Shown in pieces: positions 54,033 through 63,885 of a DNA stretch of 64,000 bases. The notes under the pieces were generated by a model that saw nothing but the letters and a program-made list of their open reading frames with translations, was not told the origin of the DNA and searched no databases. The DNA comes from Enterococcus villorum (GTDB lineage: Bacteria; Bacillota; Bacilli; Lactobacillales; Enterococcaceae), in NCBI RefSeq assembly GCF_007990225.1, contig NZ_BJWF01000012.1:1-64000 (forward strand). Reading direction: 5' to 3'. How positions within the stretch are numbered: the stretch's first letter is position 1; every line of letters begins with the position of its first letter. The translations under genes and the position numbers were made by a program.

Positions 54033-54917
54033 CTATGTCTGTTTTTTGGTTGCTTCTTCTTTCGTCGTTCCATCTTGTGTTGGCGTCACATCTTGATACT
54101 CTTTTTCATAGATCGTAATCCAATTAAACGATCCTGGGTCACCATTTAATAAATATTTCGAGCCATTTTCTTTCACAGAAAATGATACTTCTTCTTTGCG
54201 ATCTTTTTCATCCATTTTTTGAATAGTGAATATTGCGCCATCTTGATTCAGATCCATGGTGACTATACGGTAATGATAAGTTATTTTTTCATCTTTTTCC
54301 CCCTCTTCTATTTTGGTTTGAGTGATTGTATCATCTGTAAATTCTAATTTAAACGTGCGTTTAGAATTAGAATTTTCCCAAGTCCCTTGCTTTAAAATAT
54401 CTAACCATGCTTGCGAAATCACTTGTTGTGCAGCTTCTGATTGCTCCGTTATTTCTGCTTCCATTTTTGCTTTCACATCTTCATTTGGATAGAAATAAAT
54501 TTCTTTCTTGTCTTCTTTTAAGGACAAAATAGTCGTACCCATACGTGTCTGTAATTTAAGTTTTCTGGTTGAACCGTCTTTTCCTTCTAACACTAAGACA
54601 CCATTATCAACTAAATAATATTTGCCATCAGTCAACCAAGAAGAAGCTTGGTACGTACCATCTTTTTCTAAATCAAGTGTCATCTCATCTTCCCGGTTTG
54701 AATACCATTTGCCACTATACATTGTTGCATTATATTGGCCAGTGACTTCTTTACTCTCTTGTGTTTCGGTAGTTTTGTCTTTTTCTGAAGCGGTTGTTTG
54801 ATTGGGTCTATTCGTCAATAAAGAATACCCAAGTAAACTCACTACTACTACCGTAAAAAGAGCTAGCCCTATTAAAAAATTTCTGCCAGTTTTAGTTTCC
54901 AAAAAGTTTTTGATCAT
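54033..54917 (-). CDS. Membrane-anchored exported protein with repeated domain
   Basis: A 294-residue protein with one N-terminal membrane helix (FLIGLALFTVVVVSLLGYSLL) and a mainly beta extracellular part. Two related segments (SGKWYSNREDEMTLDLEKDGTYQASSW, about 68-95; QGTWENSNSKRTFKLEFTDD, about 200-220) suggest a duplicated small beta domain, lipocalin-like in pattern. It belongs to the conjugation operon, between the PrgK-like gene and the last gene, so it probably helps at the cell surface during transfer. The equivalent position in pCF10 is held by PrgL/PrgM-type genes, but I see no clear homology. Confidence 0.7.
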   Translation of the reverse strand: MIKNFLETKTGRNFLIGLALFTVVVVSLLGYSLLTNRPNQTTASEKDKTTETQESKEVTGQYNATMYSGKWYSNREDEMTLDLEKDGTYQASSWLTDGKYYLVDNGVLVLEGKDGSTRKLKLQTRMGTTILSLKEDKKEIYFYPNEDVKAKMEAEITEQSEAAQQVISQAWLDILKQGTWENSNSKRTFKLEFTDDTITQTKIEEGEKDEKITYHYRIVTMDLNQDGAIFTIQKMDEKDRKEEVSFSVKENGSKYLLNGDPGSFNWITIYEKEYQDVTPTQDGTTKEEATKKQT

Positions 54918-55035
54918 AGTTGTTTCTAAAAATAAAGTTGCTCTTTAGTTTTTAGAAATTCCTCACCACCTTTATTATTAAAAGTTTGGAAACACTTATT
55001 TTTAACAAATGTTTATTATGAATTTATCAAGATAT

Positions 55036-58000
55036 TTAAGGAGTTCCATAACCAGAGATTGCTGGATCATCTAGTGCATAAGTATTTCGTCTAACTAAAT
55101 TACTTGAATTTCCTTCAATCACTTGGAGAATGCTTCCACTACCAAATTCCACAATGCCTACCTGGTCTTTTCCTGTCTTTCCACCCTTCCAATCAAAGAA
55201 TACTAAATCGCCTGGTTGGGGGATATATTTTTCATCAGGGGCAACAAATTTCTTATTTGTTTTAAACCACTCCATCATATTCAATGGACTTGAGGTCTTA
55301 AGTACTCGTCCCTCATCAATGTAACCCGCTTGATCGGCGGCCCAGCTAACAAAGAGTGCCGACCAATCGACTCGGTTGGTAAAACCAGCCCATTCCCAGT
55401 ACTTATCGCCATTTGGTGTGCCGATTTCTTCTTTTGCAACTTGAAGCATTTTATTGAGATTTTTCGAAATATTATAAGTAACTTTCCTAGCGTAGAACAT
55501 ATCACCAAAAGTATAACGCCAATTGAAGCCTAAATCTAAAGCCGCTGCATCATTACAGGAAACCGTATGTCCCTTGCTTTTTTCTTTGGCATAAAGTCGG
55601 CTATGGTCAAAAGAGTATTTACTATTTAAACGAATCAAATCATCCAAATATTCTTCACCATAATTATAAGCTTGAACTGCTGCTAGGTCGCCTAATTGAT
55701 TGAGTTGAGATTTCTTTAATAAGTCGGCAAAATATTCAACCCCTTGTTCAATTGATTCTTCAGGTGAAACGGTAGTGGTTAACCCTTTCGCTTTTGCAAT
55801 GCCCATAATATCAGGTAATTTTTCTTCATCTCCTCCACTTTCTACCCAAATCATGGATAAAATCGCATTCGTGTAAGACAAAATATTGTATTTTTTTGCT
55901 TCTTTCTCTACCTTTTCTTTCCATTTAGTTACTTTTTCTGGAGGGTAGAGCAAATCACCCTGTAATGGATTGATATCGTTATAACTAAATTTCGTGCGAT
56001 CAGCATAAGTTAATTTATCAATAAAAACAACTGGAACGACTCTGGGATTTGGATAGAGAAATATCCGTCTTTCTTTAATAGACACCAATAAATTCCCATC
56101 GAATTCATCCCGTGTATAACCAATCAAATCGCCTTCTTTGAGTACCTCTCCAACACGTCTCGTCGATGTCACATTGATGTAATAGGGTTGATAATTCGCT
56201 GTCTGCGTTTTGATACTTCTCGTTTTTTGTTCTTTGCCACTGCTATCTCTAGCAGTATAGGACTCAATAGCTATTACTTTCTCAACCGTTGTTGCATAAA
56301 CTGGCGTACCTGGTTCAGCAGCTATGATGATCTCCGTATTCTTATTTGCATCGTCTTTGCCACGATAACCAAATTGTGCGATAACAGAAGAATATCTATC
56401 CTGACCTAAAGGATTATTCATAAAGATTTTTGACTCAAATCGATCCATTTCTAACGCTGGATAGTATTTATCAATTTCGTCTTCCGAAAATGCAGGAATT
56501 GTTCCGATGACTTTATCACGTGCATAGATTTCTAACTGCGGATCAAGATCAAGCATTTCTCCTAGTGTTTGGATCTTCACGTCCATCGTTGCTTTCTTGT
56601 CTTCCACTTTTACATTATATGTGATAGTAGCATCATGCATGGCATGAATCTCATCTTTTACCTTAGTTATTTGAACAGGATCTTCATCCATCGGTTGTTT
56701 ACTATCCTTAAATTCAGCATGAATAGGTACATAAGATGGCGCTGCAACACCAGTATGTTCTTTCAAACGTTTCAAATAATCCTTAAGTGCACTATTTTGG
56801 ATATCATAATCTTCATATTTTGCATTTAGATAATAAACATAGTTATCCGCATTAGAAACAAAAGAAAAGTTGTTTGGATCTGATTCTCTCCCATTCACTT
56901 CAAAATAAACTTTATCATATTGTTCAACTAATTGATTGTAACGTTTATAAATATCTCTATTTTTATAAGCATCTAAGTAAGTGACGTACTCATAGGCTTC
57001 TGTTAAAGCCATATCCTCGGTTTTTATAGTAAACAACGCAACGATAAATGACCAAATAGTCATAACCACAGCAACCACAGCAATCACTACAATAAGAATA
57101 GCAAGTACAGTAGCAACGACAGTTAATACCGTAGTCGACATAAGTAAAAAAACAACAGTTAGGATAATCCCTATTATATTTAAATTACCTTTTTCATCTC
57201 GTCCAACTTTATCAATGATCATTTGTTGAACTTTGCCTTTTGCGCCACCTTTACCTGTCATCTTGTTAAACATGGTTTTCTTTACATCTTTTGTTCCACC
57301 AAAAAGTTTTTTGGGGCCAATGACTTTCTTTTTACCGTTTTTGCGTTTATTTTTTTTAAGTTTCTTTTTTTTGTTTTCTTTTTTGGGTTTTACCTTGATG
57401 TTCTTTAAAGTGTCATTTTTTTTGATCGGTGATTTTTCTTGGAGATTTTCTCGTTTATTTTTTGTTTTGATACGTGAACTATTGATATCAATCGTTGCCT
57501 TTTTACGACTTAATAACTTTACTTGTTCCTTTGATAACGTTCCTTCTTTTCTTTTTTGATTTTTTAGCCTTTGTGTTCTACGTTGGCGATTTCTATTTTG
57601 ATCTTTTCTTTTGGTTGACGATTCGTAAGATGGGCTACCAGTTGTTTTACCATCTATTTGTTTTTCTTGTCGATCTTTTTTATTGGAGAGACGACGGAAA
57701 TTTCTTTGATTGATTTGTTGCCTTTTGGCCTTAGAACGTGTATAGGCCAAACGTTTGTTTGATACCGCCTCTTTCCCTTTTTTGACCTTTAGTAAATATT
57801 TTTTTTGCGCATTACGTATTGCACGTTTGTTTTTTGAAATAATTCGTATATTTCTGTTTTTTTGGATCTTTTTTTTCGCTTTTTCGCTTTTTTTACTGAC
57901 TAATTTTTCTTTTTTTGACTTTCCTTCTCCCTTTTTATCTTTGCCGCTATCTAAAAGGTAATCCTTAGCCTTTTCCAACGGTTTGGTAACAATTTTATTG

Positions 58001-58056
58001 GGGTCGTCATTTTTTTCATTTTTCTTATCATTAGTTGGTTCATTCAAATCGGGCAC
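55036..58056 (-). CDS. PrgK-like multidomain cell-wall protein of the conjugation channel
   Basis: A 1006-residue protein. A very basic, disordered cytoplasmic region (about 1-285) precedes two adjacent membrane helices (about 290-345, IIGIILTVVFLLMS). Outside: a linker domain, a LytM/M23-like domain (about 565-680) without its zinc ligands, an SLT lytic-transglycosylase domain (about 715-830; WVESGG catalytic Glu and AVQAYNYG kept), and a C-terminal CHAP domain (about 895-1006). In relatives CHAP has WCACFVSWC and HVGIVE; here it reads WSALFVSWA and QVGIVE, so the catalytic Cys and His are gone. The layout TM-LytM-SLT-CHAP is that of PrgK of pCF10, which opens the wall for the channel. Here only SLT should cut. 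Confidence 0.85.
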   Translation of the reverse strand: MPDLNEPTNDKKNEKNDDPNKIVTKPLEKAKDYLLDSGKDKKGEGKSKKEKLVSKKSEKAKKKIQKNRNIRIISKNKRAIRNAQKKYLLKVKKGKEAVSNKRLAYTRSKAKRQQINQRNFRRLSNKKDRQEKQIDGKTTGSPSYESSTKRKDQNRNRQRRTQRLKNQKRKEGTLSKEQVKLLSRKKATIDINSSRIKTKNKRENLQEKSPIKKNDTLKNIKVKPKKENKKKKLKKNKRKNGKKKVIGPKKLFGGTKDVKKTMFNKMTGKGGAKGKVQQMIIDKVGRDEKGNLNIIGIILTVVFLLMSTTVLTVVATVLAILIVVIAVVAVVMTIWSFIVALFTIKTEDMALTEAYEYVTYLDAYKNRDIYKRYNQLVEQYDKVYFEVNGRESDPNNFSFVSNADNYVYYLNAKYEDYDIQNSALKDYLKRLKEHTGVAAPSYVPIHAEFKDSKQPMDEDPVQITKVKDEIHAMHDATITYNVKVEDKKATMDVKIQTLGEMLDLDPQLEIYARDKVIGTIPAFSEDEIDKYYPALEMDRFESKIFMNNPLGQDRYSSVIAQFGYRGKDDANKNTEIIIAAEPGTPVYATTVEKVIAIESYTARDSSGKEQKTRSIKTQTANYQPYYINVTSTRRVGEVLKEGDLIGYTRDEFDGNLLVSIKERRIFLYPNPRVVPVVFIDKLTYADRTKFSYNDINPLQGDLLYPPEKVTKWKEKVEKEAKKYNILSYTNAILSMIWVESGGDEEKLPDIMGIAKAKGLTTTVSPEESIEQGVEYFADLLKKSQLNQLGDLAAVQAYNYGEEYLDDLIRLNSKYSFDHSRLYAKEKSKGHTVSCNDAAALDLGFNWRYTFGDMFYARKVTYNISKNLNKMLQVAKEEIGTPNGDKYWEWAGFTNRVDWSALFVSWAADQAGYIDEGRVLKTSSPLNMMEWFKTNKKFVAPDEKYIPQPGDLVFFDWKGGKTGKDQVGIVEFGSGSILQVIEGNSSNLVRRNTYALDDPAISGYGTP

Positions 58057-58088
58057 TATTACGTATCCTTTCTGATTACATTTTCTTG

Positions 58089-60329
58089 CTAATCTTCACC
58101 TGGTTTGGTTGACATCATCTTATAGAGTTGTGTATCTTTTGGAAAATGGTCATAAAATGGCAACGTCGTATCACCAAACACCATTAAGCCATAGCCTTCT
58201 GGTGAATTCACAACAAATTTTTCCTGTTCTTCTGAAATGTCAAATAACCTAACTAATTGTGAACGGTCCGATTTTGCTTGATTAAGCATCATGACAAAAT
58301 CACTATTGGAAAGCATTCGACGTGCTAAATCAGAAAGCAAAAGTGTCTCCACGTTCTGGGTAATACCTGTAGGAATCGCTCCCCATTTTCTGGCACGACT
58401 CCACAGTTCAAAAAAGTAATTTTCTGAATATTCATTGGTGAATAACAACTGCATTTCATCAATATATAACCACGTTCGAACTCCTCTTTCTCTATTTGTT
58501 GTAATTCTATTCCATACTTGATCCAATACGATTAGCATTCCCATCGTTTTAAGCTGTTTTCCTAAATCTTTAATATCATAAACGACTAAACGTTTCGTAA
58601 TATCTACATTTGTTTCAGATGAAAAAACCGATAAGCTACCTTCAATATAAATCTCTAAATCCATGACTAATTGACTGGCTTCTTCTTCTTCTTGTTCTTT
58701 TAAAATATGGTAAAAATCAACAAATGTAGGCATTCGATCTTTGATCGTCTCATACGTTCGACGGCATACACGGTCAATCAAGGTTTTTTGCGTAGAACTT
58801 AGTCCTAACGCACCGCCGATAATCAAATCAAATAGCGAAATCAAAAATTCAGACTTCAAAACAACCGGATCAGTATCGTCTCCATAGTTTTCGTTAATAT
58901 CCATTGGATTGATCGTCGTTGAAGAGTCACTTGCAATCTTAATAATTTCTCCATTAAAGTTTTTGCCGATGACTGAATATTCACGTTCTGGGTCAATAAT
59001 AATCACTTCATCCTCAGCATCTCGTAATAACACATTGACAATTTCACGTTTCACTGAGAAACTTTTCCCTGAACCTGGTGTTCCTAATACGAATCCATTT
59101 GGTGCTTTCAATAATTTACGATCCAAAGACAAAATATTTTTTGAAATGGCATTGACGCCATAGTATTTTCCATTTTCTTGAATCAAATCAGAGATGGTAA
59201 ATGGGATGAAAATTGCCGTACTTGCTGTTGATAATGTACGATCTAAAGGCAATGAATTTCCTCCCAAAGGCAAAGCTGTATTTAATCCCTCTTCTTGCAA
59301 AAACTCTAATTCAATGATTTTAAATCCAAATTGACGACCGATCGAAGAAATTTCACCTTGTATTTCTGCTAATTTTTCCACAGTATCCGCATTAAAATGG
59401 ATACTTCCTGTCATCGAAAATAATTTTTGACCTTTATTTTGTAAGTCATCTACTAATTCTTTTGCTTCTGTTAAAGAGTAAGTTAAATCATAGGAAAGCA
59501 TTTCAAAATCATAGCCGTTTTGAAGAGCTTTCTTTTGTTCATCTACTTTTTGTTGTTCCATAAAAGCTAATTTTGTTTTTACTAGATCAAAAGCTTCATC
59601 TTGATCAGGTGGATTAATATGTAAAGTCACGACCAATTCTCTAGGAATTTCTAACAATTCATACAGAAAAGTATCTGATAGTTCTGCCGGATATTCTTGC
59701 AAATAAATTGTTTTTGCATAATGATCGTCCATTTTCAAATAATTCTTATGTTGTTTTAATTCAATCACATCAGGCAAGATATCCTCAAGTTCTGGCTCTT
59801 CCTTCTCGCTTTTTGTTAATAAAATTTCTGAAAGAATGGTCAGCATTTCCTTTTTATCGACCTGCTTAGCCCTACTACCTAAACGACTAGCAAACATTGA
59901 AAAACGATCGATTAGCATGTTTAATTCTTTTTTTGCAAATGCGACCGTTTGATGTTGCTGAATAAAGGTAAATAAAATTCGTTTCTTGTAACCATTTTTT
60001 TCTTCATCTAATTTTCTAGAAATAACGTCGTTCATTTCCGCACGGTAAGGATCTAAAAAATCATTTTTCTCTTGATAATAAAGAACAGCTTGTAAATCAG
60101 ACAATGGTCGTTTCTTTTTTAAAACGGTCAACTTAAGTTGCGTCTTGCTACTTAAAGAATTAAGAAAGTCACAGTATTGAGAAAAAATCTCAATTTGACT
60201 ATCTTCTGATGAGAGTTGATAGTTGATATCATCCAATTCCATCGTTACTGAATAACTACTTTCATCTATTTGGCAAATGCCATCTGAAAATATATTTTTA
60301 AAGAAAAACGTATCTCTGAAAAAATCCAC
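58089..60329 (-). CDS. VirB4/PrgJ-type conjugation ATPase
   Basis: The ATPase that energises substrate transfer and channel assembly. 746 residues from the GTG at 60329; N-terminal CagE/TrbE-like region, then Walker A LGTPGSGKSFSVK (about 415-427), Walker B TWLYIDEMQLLF (about 625), and GAIPTGITQNVETLL. The start is odd. An ATG at 60388 overlaps the prgI stop (ATGA) but its frame leads to another reading; one more A in the A7 run near 60318 would join it to the GTG frame. The GTG lies in a perfect hairpin (AAAAATCCAC/GTGGATTTTT) and has no ribosome binding site. Either the 5' end carries a frameshift or start access is controlled by this hairpin. Confidence 0.88.
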   Translation of the reverse strand: MDFFRDTFFFKNIFSDGICQIDESSYSVTMELDDINYQLSSEDSQIEIFSQYCDFLNSLSSKTQLKLTVLKKKRPLSDLQAVLYYQEKNDFLDPYRAEMNDVISRKLDEEKNGYKKRILFTFIQQHQTVAFAKKELNMLIDRFSMFASRLGSRAKQVDKKEMLTILSEILLTKSEKEEPELEDILPDVIELKQHKNYLKMDDHYAKTIYLQEYPAELSDTFLYELLEIPRELVVTLHINPPDQDEAFDLVKTKLAFMEQQKVDEQKKALQNGYDFEMLSYDLTYSLTEAKELVDDLQNKGQKLFSMTGSIHFNADTVEKLAEIQGEISSIGRQFGFKIIELEFLQEEGLNTALPLGGNSLPLDRTLSTASTAIFIPFTISDLIQENGKYYGVNAISKNILSLDRKLLKAPNGFVLGTPGSGKSFSVKREIVNVLLRDAEDEVIIIDPEREYSVIGKNFNGEIIKIASDSSTTINPMDINENYGDDTDPVVLKSEFLISLFDLIIGGALGLSSTQKTLIDRVCRRTYETIKDRMPTFVDFYHILKEQEEEEASQLVMDLEIYIEGSLSVFSSETNVDITKRLVVYDIKDLGKQLKTMGMLIVLDQVWNRITTNRERGVRTWLYIDEMQLLFTNEYSENYFFELWSRARKWGAIPTGITQNVETLLLSDLARRMLSNSDFVMMLNQAKSDRSQLVRLFDISEEQEKFVVNSPEGYGLMVFGDTTLPFYDHFPKDTQLYKMMSTKPGED

Positions 60330-60384
60330 ATTTTGTGGATTTTTTTCTGCTTTTTATTTTTTATTTTTTGGAGGTTCAATTTTA

Positions 60385-60747
60385 TCATACTTCTTGCCCG
60401 CCTAAATCTATTTGATCCTGCAATTTATCTTCTTGTGTAACCATTTTGGGTTTCTTTTTTCTTGTACCTGTAGAAACATGATATTTAAAAAATTGTTTAA
60501 GGTAGACTTCAAACGTTAACCCATTTCGTTTAAACCAGCCAAAGGACACAATGGGGATAGAGACCAAAATCATTAACCAACTAACAATTTCCATTGGTAG
60601 TTTTAACCACGCAATAAAGATAAGCGCAATGAGGATATTCAATCCTCCGGCAATGCATAGGCATAATAACTGTTTTAAATTCATGCCTGCAATGATTTTT
60701 TCTTTGTATTCTTTGATATCTTTTGGTACTTTTACTTCTATTGCCAT
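60385..60747 (-). CDS. PrgI family VirB3-like membrane protein
   Basis: A 120-residue PrgI-family protein (PF12666 type), thought to play the VirB3 role as a membrane partner of the VirB4 ATPase in Gram-positive type IV secretion. It starts IEVKVPKDIKEYKEKIIAGMNLKQ, the family's conserved opening, followed by two membrane helices (LLCLCIAGGLNILIALIFIAWL and IVSWLMILVSIPIVSFGWF) and FKRNGLTFEVYLKQFFKY. AAGGAGG gives its start 9 bases after the VirB6-like gene. Its TGA overlaps a potential ATG for virB4. Confidence 0.9.
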   Translation of the reverse strand: MAIEVKVPKDIKEYKEKIIAGMNLKQLLCLCIAGGLNILIALIFIAWLKLPMEIVSWLMILVSIPIVSFGWFKRNGLTFEVYLKQFFKYHVSTGTRKKKPKMVTQEDKLQDQIDLGGQEV

Positions 60748-60756
60748 AATTCCTCC

Positions 60757-61581
60757 TTACGATGCAGACAATAACGTTTTTGCCCATCCTTTCGTTTTAT
60801 TGATAGACATTAGTAAACCTATCATATAAATCGTCAAACCTAAAATAATTGCCCATAAATTTGACCCTAATTCATCCATTAACTTCATAAACAATATAGG
60901 ATACATAATTAAAACCAATGCTATAAAGGTTGACTGTAACCCCGTGGCGGCAAAATTTTTAAAAAAGCTCTTAGTTATAGAAGAGAATTCTTGACTTGGT
61001 AATGCCCCCATAGGTATTGGCGCCATTGCACTAAATATGTATAACTCCATAAATCGTAAATAGATCGTAACTTGTATCAACGCACGTACAACTAGTGCCA
61101 CTAAAAAGAGGATACACATGACTAATAAAACGACTAATTGCGACCAAAAACTTTCACTATCTACTGCTTGCCTCACTCTTTCTCCTACATCTCTTACAGT
61201 ACCCGCATTCCCTATTTCTAATACCTTATAGGTTAAATTAGAAGTAATAACGATAATCCCATCTAATAAATCTTGAATTTTTAAAATGACTACGTAACAA
61301 ATCGCAAACTTAATAAATGATTTAATAATCATTTCAAATCCAAGCATCGGGGCGCCACCAGCACCTTCTACTTTTAAGGAAATTTTTTGAAATTCTAAAA
61401 GAATAAAAATAGCTAGTATAGATAACGCAAGGGGAGATACCACCAGCGTCTGCAACTGCTTCACTAACTGATAAGCATCATATAAATAATTAGCTAGGTT
61501 TTGACTCAACGCATTTTGTAAGTCTTCCCCATTCAACAAAGACATAATCTGATTAAAAATCCACATTATTGCATCAGTCAT
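60757..61581 (-). CDS. VirB6/PrgH-like conjugation membrane protein
   Basis: A 274-residue polytopic membrane protein with about six helices and a large extracellular loop (about residues 120-145). It has the TrbL/VirB6-like pattern of Gram-positive elements: a helix with LVVSPLALSILAIFILLEFQKIS, then MELYIFSAMAPIPMGALPSQEFSSITKSFFKNFAATGLQS, which is a conserved block of the PrgH/CD1107 group, and a final membrane helix. It forms the inner-membrane part of the translocation channel. It follows the 76-residue gene by 23 bases and precedes prgI. Confidence 0.87.
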   Translation of the reverse strand: MTDAIMWIFNQIMSLLNGEDLQNALSQNLANYLYDAYQLVKQLQTLVVSPLALSILAIFILLEFQKISLKVEGAGGAPMLGFEMIIKSFIKFAICYVVILKIQDLLDGIIVITSNLTYKVLEIGNAGTVRDVGERVRQAVDSESFWSQLVVLLVMCILFLVALVVRALIQVTIYLRFMELYIFSAMAPIPMGALPSQEFSSITKSFFKNFAATGLQSTFIALVLIMYPILFMKLMDELGSNLWAIILGLTIYMIGLLMSINKTKGWAKTLLSAS

Positions 61582-61604
61582 AAATTAAACGCTCACTTTC
61601 AACA

Positions 61605-61835
61605 TCATTTCAAAAGAGAGGAAAAATCAAATTGTGTGCCAAACCAGCCGGCAGCTACTAAAATTAATCCACCCCCTACAATTTGCCAAATTCCTTGTTG
61701 CAATTGCGGTCCATTTTTATCTTTTAAAGCACCGGCTAAAATAACTGTTCCCCAAATAAGCCACAGTCCACCGCCTACTAAAGTAAAATTGGAAACTAAT
61801 TTAAATACCTTTTCTAATAAATTTGCATCTGTCAT
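61605..61835 (-). CDS. Small two-helix membrane protein (VirB2/PrgF-like)
   Basis: A 76-residue protein with two membrane helices (FTLVGGGLWLIWGTVILAGAL and IVGGGLILVAAGWFGTQF) joined by a short polar loop. Small proteins of this shape occur at the head of Gram-positive conjugation operons in the place of VirB2/TrbC pilin (PrgF in pCF10). A ribosome binding site AAGGAGAA precedes the ATG. It is the first gene of the downstream operon, after the terminator that ends virD4. Function by position and shape only. Confidence 0.75.
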   Translation of the reverse strand: MTDANLLEKVFKLVSNFTLVGGGLWLIWGTVILAGALKDKNGPQLQQGIWQIVGGGLILVAAGWFGTQFDFSSLLK

Positions 61836-62188
61836 ATCTTTAATTCTCCTTTTTGAATGTTGTATTCTTTTTCTGTTGCTACTTATTAGTATATGGGAAT
61901 TTTTTTTGTTGCGCTTACCAGTTATTTCTAATTTTAGAAATTTTAGAAAAAGTTTGTTTAAAAAATTTTAAACATCATGATCAAATCAAGTTTCCATTAG
62001 CTATTAATAAGAAAAAGTTCAATTATTTCTTTAGAGAATAAAAAAGCTTAATGGTTCTTATGTGTTATTATTTCCTTCCATTATAAAAAAACTCTTTTAG
62101 ACTGACATTATGCATCATCTAAAAGAATTTTTTAATCGGAATTAGGCGGATAGATTTCGTTGATACATATATTCTTCTGTCACATCTC
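61836..62188. other. Intergenic region between virD4-like and T4SS operon
   Basis: About 350 bases without a gene. It contains the virD4 terminator (62085-62133), a TTTCTAAAAT direct repeat near 61930-61955, and presumably the promoter for the 76-residue gene, which I could not place with confidence. Confidence 0.55.
62085..62133 (-). terminator. Terminator after the coupling protein gene
   Basis: TCTTTTAGA/TCTAAAAGA stem with a 16-base loop; the minus strand runs into TTTTTTTATAATGG. Confidence 0.8.
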
Positions 62189-63865
62189 CTAATTTTTATG
62201 TTTAACAATGTCATATTTTTCAGATAAGAATGGGTGAACACCACGTATTTTCAAAATACATTGTTGTCCTTTTAAACTAGCCACTTCATCTGGGTCCATT
62301 AAGTTACGACCCAATTTTTGAAAACTTTCATTAAAGGATCCATTCGCCCCTTTTGTAACACTGATGTTTCTTTGCTCAATCGTTTCTTTCCCTAAAAGTT
62401 TTGAAATGTATTCATGGGTACTTTGCTCCATTCCTCCGAGATATAAAAAGACATCACTGGTACCAATGATGGTTTCCCATGTATCTTTGTATAAAGTTTT
62501 CAACTGGCTAATGTTTTGTAGAATAACATTGGTTGAAATTTCACGACTTCGAATAACGGAAATCACTTTTTCAAAATCGGGAATTTGTCCGATATTTGCA
62601 AATTCATCAAGGATACAACGTACATGGCATGGTAAACGTCCTTTATACACATTATCTGCTTTGTAAACAAGCATATCAAAGAGCTGTTGATACATCATAC
62701 TAGCTAAAAAGTTAAAACTGGTATCTGTATCTGGCAACAAAATATAGAGAATCGTTTTTTCATCACCAACTGTATCTAGTTCCAATGTATCTTTTGATAC
62801 TAAGTCTTTAATGCTAGGAATATCAAATGGCGATAGCCTTACCCCTAAACTAACTAAGATACTCTTGGTTGTCTTATCTCCTGATAGTTTAAAAATTTTG
62901 TATTGTGCAACAGCAAAATTCGTTGGGTCTTTTTCTTCTAGTTCATTGAATAATACATCTAAAGGACTCACAAAGCCAGGCACATCCTCTTCGATATCTG
63001 CTAAACGAACGAGTTCAATGACATTCCCCAAAGTTCGGTCTTCTTCGACGACTTCTTGAATCAAGTAACTAAAGATAGCCATCAATAGCGCTGTTTCTGC
63101 TTTTTCCCAGAAATCATCGCCACCTTTTTTGTCTGGATTCGAAGTGTTTTTAATTAAGTTATTCACGATTTTCAAGATATCGTCTTCTGTCTTAATATAT
63201 TTAAACGGATTATAGTGATGGGTATCACGTCGATTAATTAAATCAAACACTTTGATTTTATATCCTGCTTCTTCAAACATTTTCCCAGTTTCCATTAATA
63301 ATAACCCTTTCGAATCACTGACAACATAGGAAGAATGCATCTGCATCAAATTAGGTTTTACATAAAAACGAGTCTTCCCACTTCCGGCTCCTCCGACAAC
63401 CACAACATTTTTATTACGATTAAAGTTATCTTTACCGGTGATTTTCATTCTTCCTGACAAAGACAAGCTTTCTGTTTTTGTTAATAAAATATTAAAATCT
63501 TTTTTCTTATCCAAAAAAGCTTTAATGTCACGATATTTCCCCCATTTGGCACTACCATATTCCTCGCCAGGGCGTATTTTCTTTTCATCAAATGTCTTAT
63601 ACAGCACAAATAAACCGTATGACAGTACAAAAACACCTCCCCCAATTAAAGGCTTCATGTCAAAGGAAAAGTGAAAAGTAAAATTAGAAATTTCTTCGAC
63701 TGCTTGTAAAAAGACTGTTGTTACTTTTTCTAAAAATGGTACAGCTTCATATTGGGGCGATAGAAACAAAAAAAACGTACGATTACCAATATAAAGTAAT
63801 GTACTGACCACTACCACATGAACAGCCCACAGTGCGTATTGAGACTTTCTCAATTTGTTAATCAT
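62189..63865 (-). CDS. VirD4-type conjugation coupling ATPase
   Basis: Brings the relaxase-DNA complex to the secretion channel. 558 residues: two N-terminal membrane helices (ALWAVHVVVVSTLLYIG and PLIGGGVFVLSYGLFVLY), EEYGSAKWG, Walker A VVGGAGSGKTRFYVKP (about 150-165), DPKG-like DSKGLLL, Walker B CHVRCILDEFANIG (about 415-428), SREISTNVILQNISQL, and the TRAG-D C-terminal region. It is of the VirD4/TraG type found in Tn916-unrelated Gram-positive elements and PcfC-like proteins. It has its own terminator before the channel genes. GAAAGGATG gives the start. Confidence 0.95.
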   Translation of the reverse strand: MINKLRKSQYALWAVHVVVVSTLLYIGNRTFFLFLSPQYEAVPFLEKVTTVFLQAVEEISNFTFHFSFDMKPLIGGGVFVLSYGLFVLYKTFDEKKIRPGEEYGSAKWGKYRDIKAFLDKKKDFNILLTKTESLSLSGRMKITGKDNFNRNKNVVVVGGAGSGKTRFYVKPNLMQMHSSYVVSDSKGLLLMETGKMFEEAGYKIKVFDLINRRDTHHYNPFKYIKTEDDILKIVNNLIKNTSNPDKKGGDDFWEKAETALLMAIFSYLIQEVVEEDRTLGNVIELVRLADIEEDVPGFVSPLDVLFNELEEKDPTNFAVAQYKIFKLSGDKTTKSILVSLGVRLSPFDIPSIKDLVSKDTLELDTVGDEKTILYILLPDTDTSFNFLASMMYQQLFDMLVYKADNVYKGRLPCHVRCILDEFANIGQIPDFEKVISVIRSREISTNVILQNISQLKTLYKDTWETIIGTSDVFLYLGGMEQSTHEYISKLLGKETIEQRNISVTKGANGSFNESFQKLGRNLMDPDEVASLKGQQCILKIRGVHPFLSEKYDIVKHKN

Positions 63866-63885
63866 CCTTTCTTTTGAACTAGATT

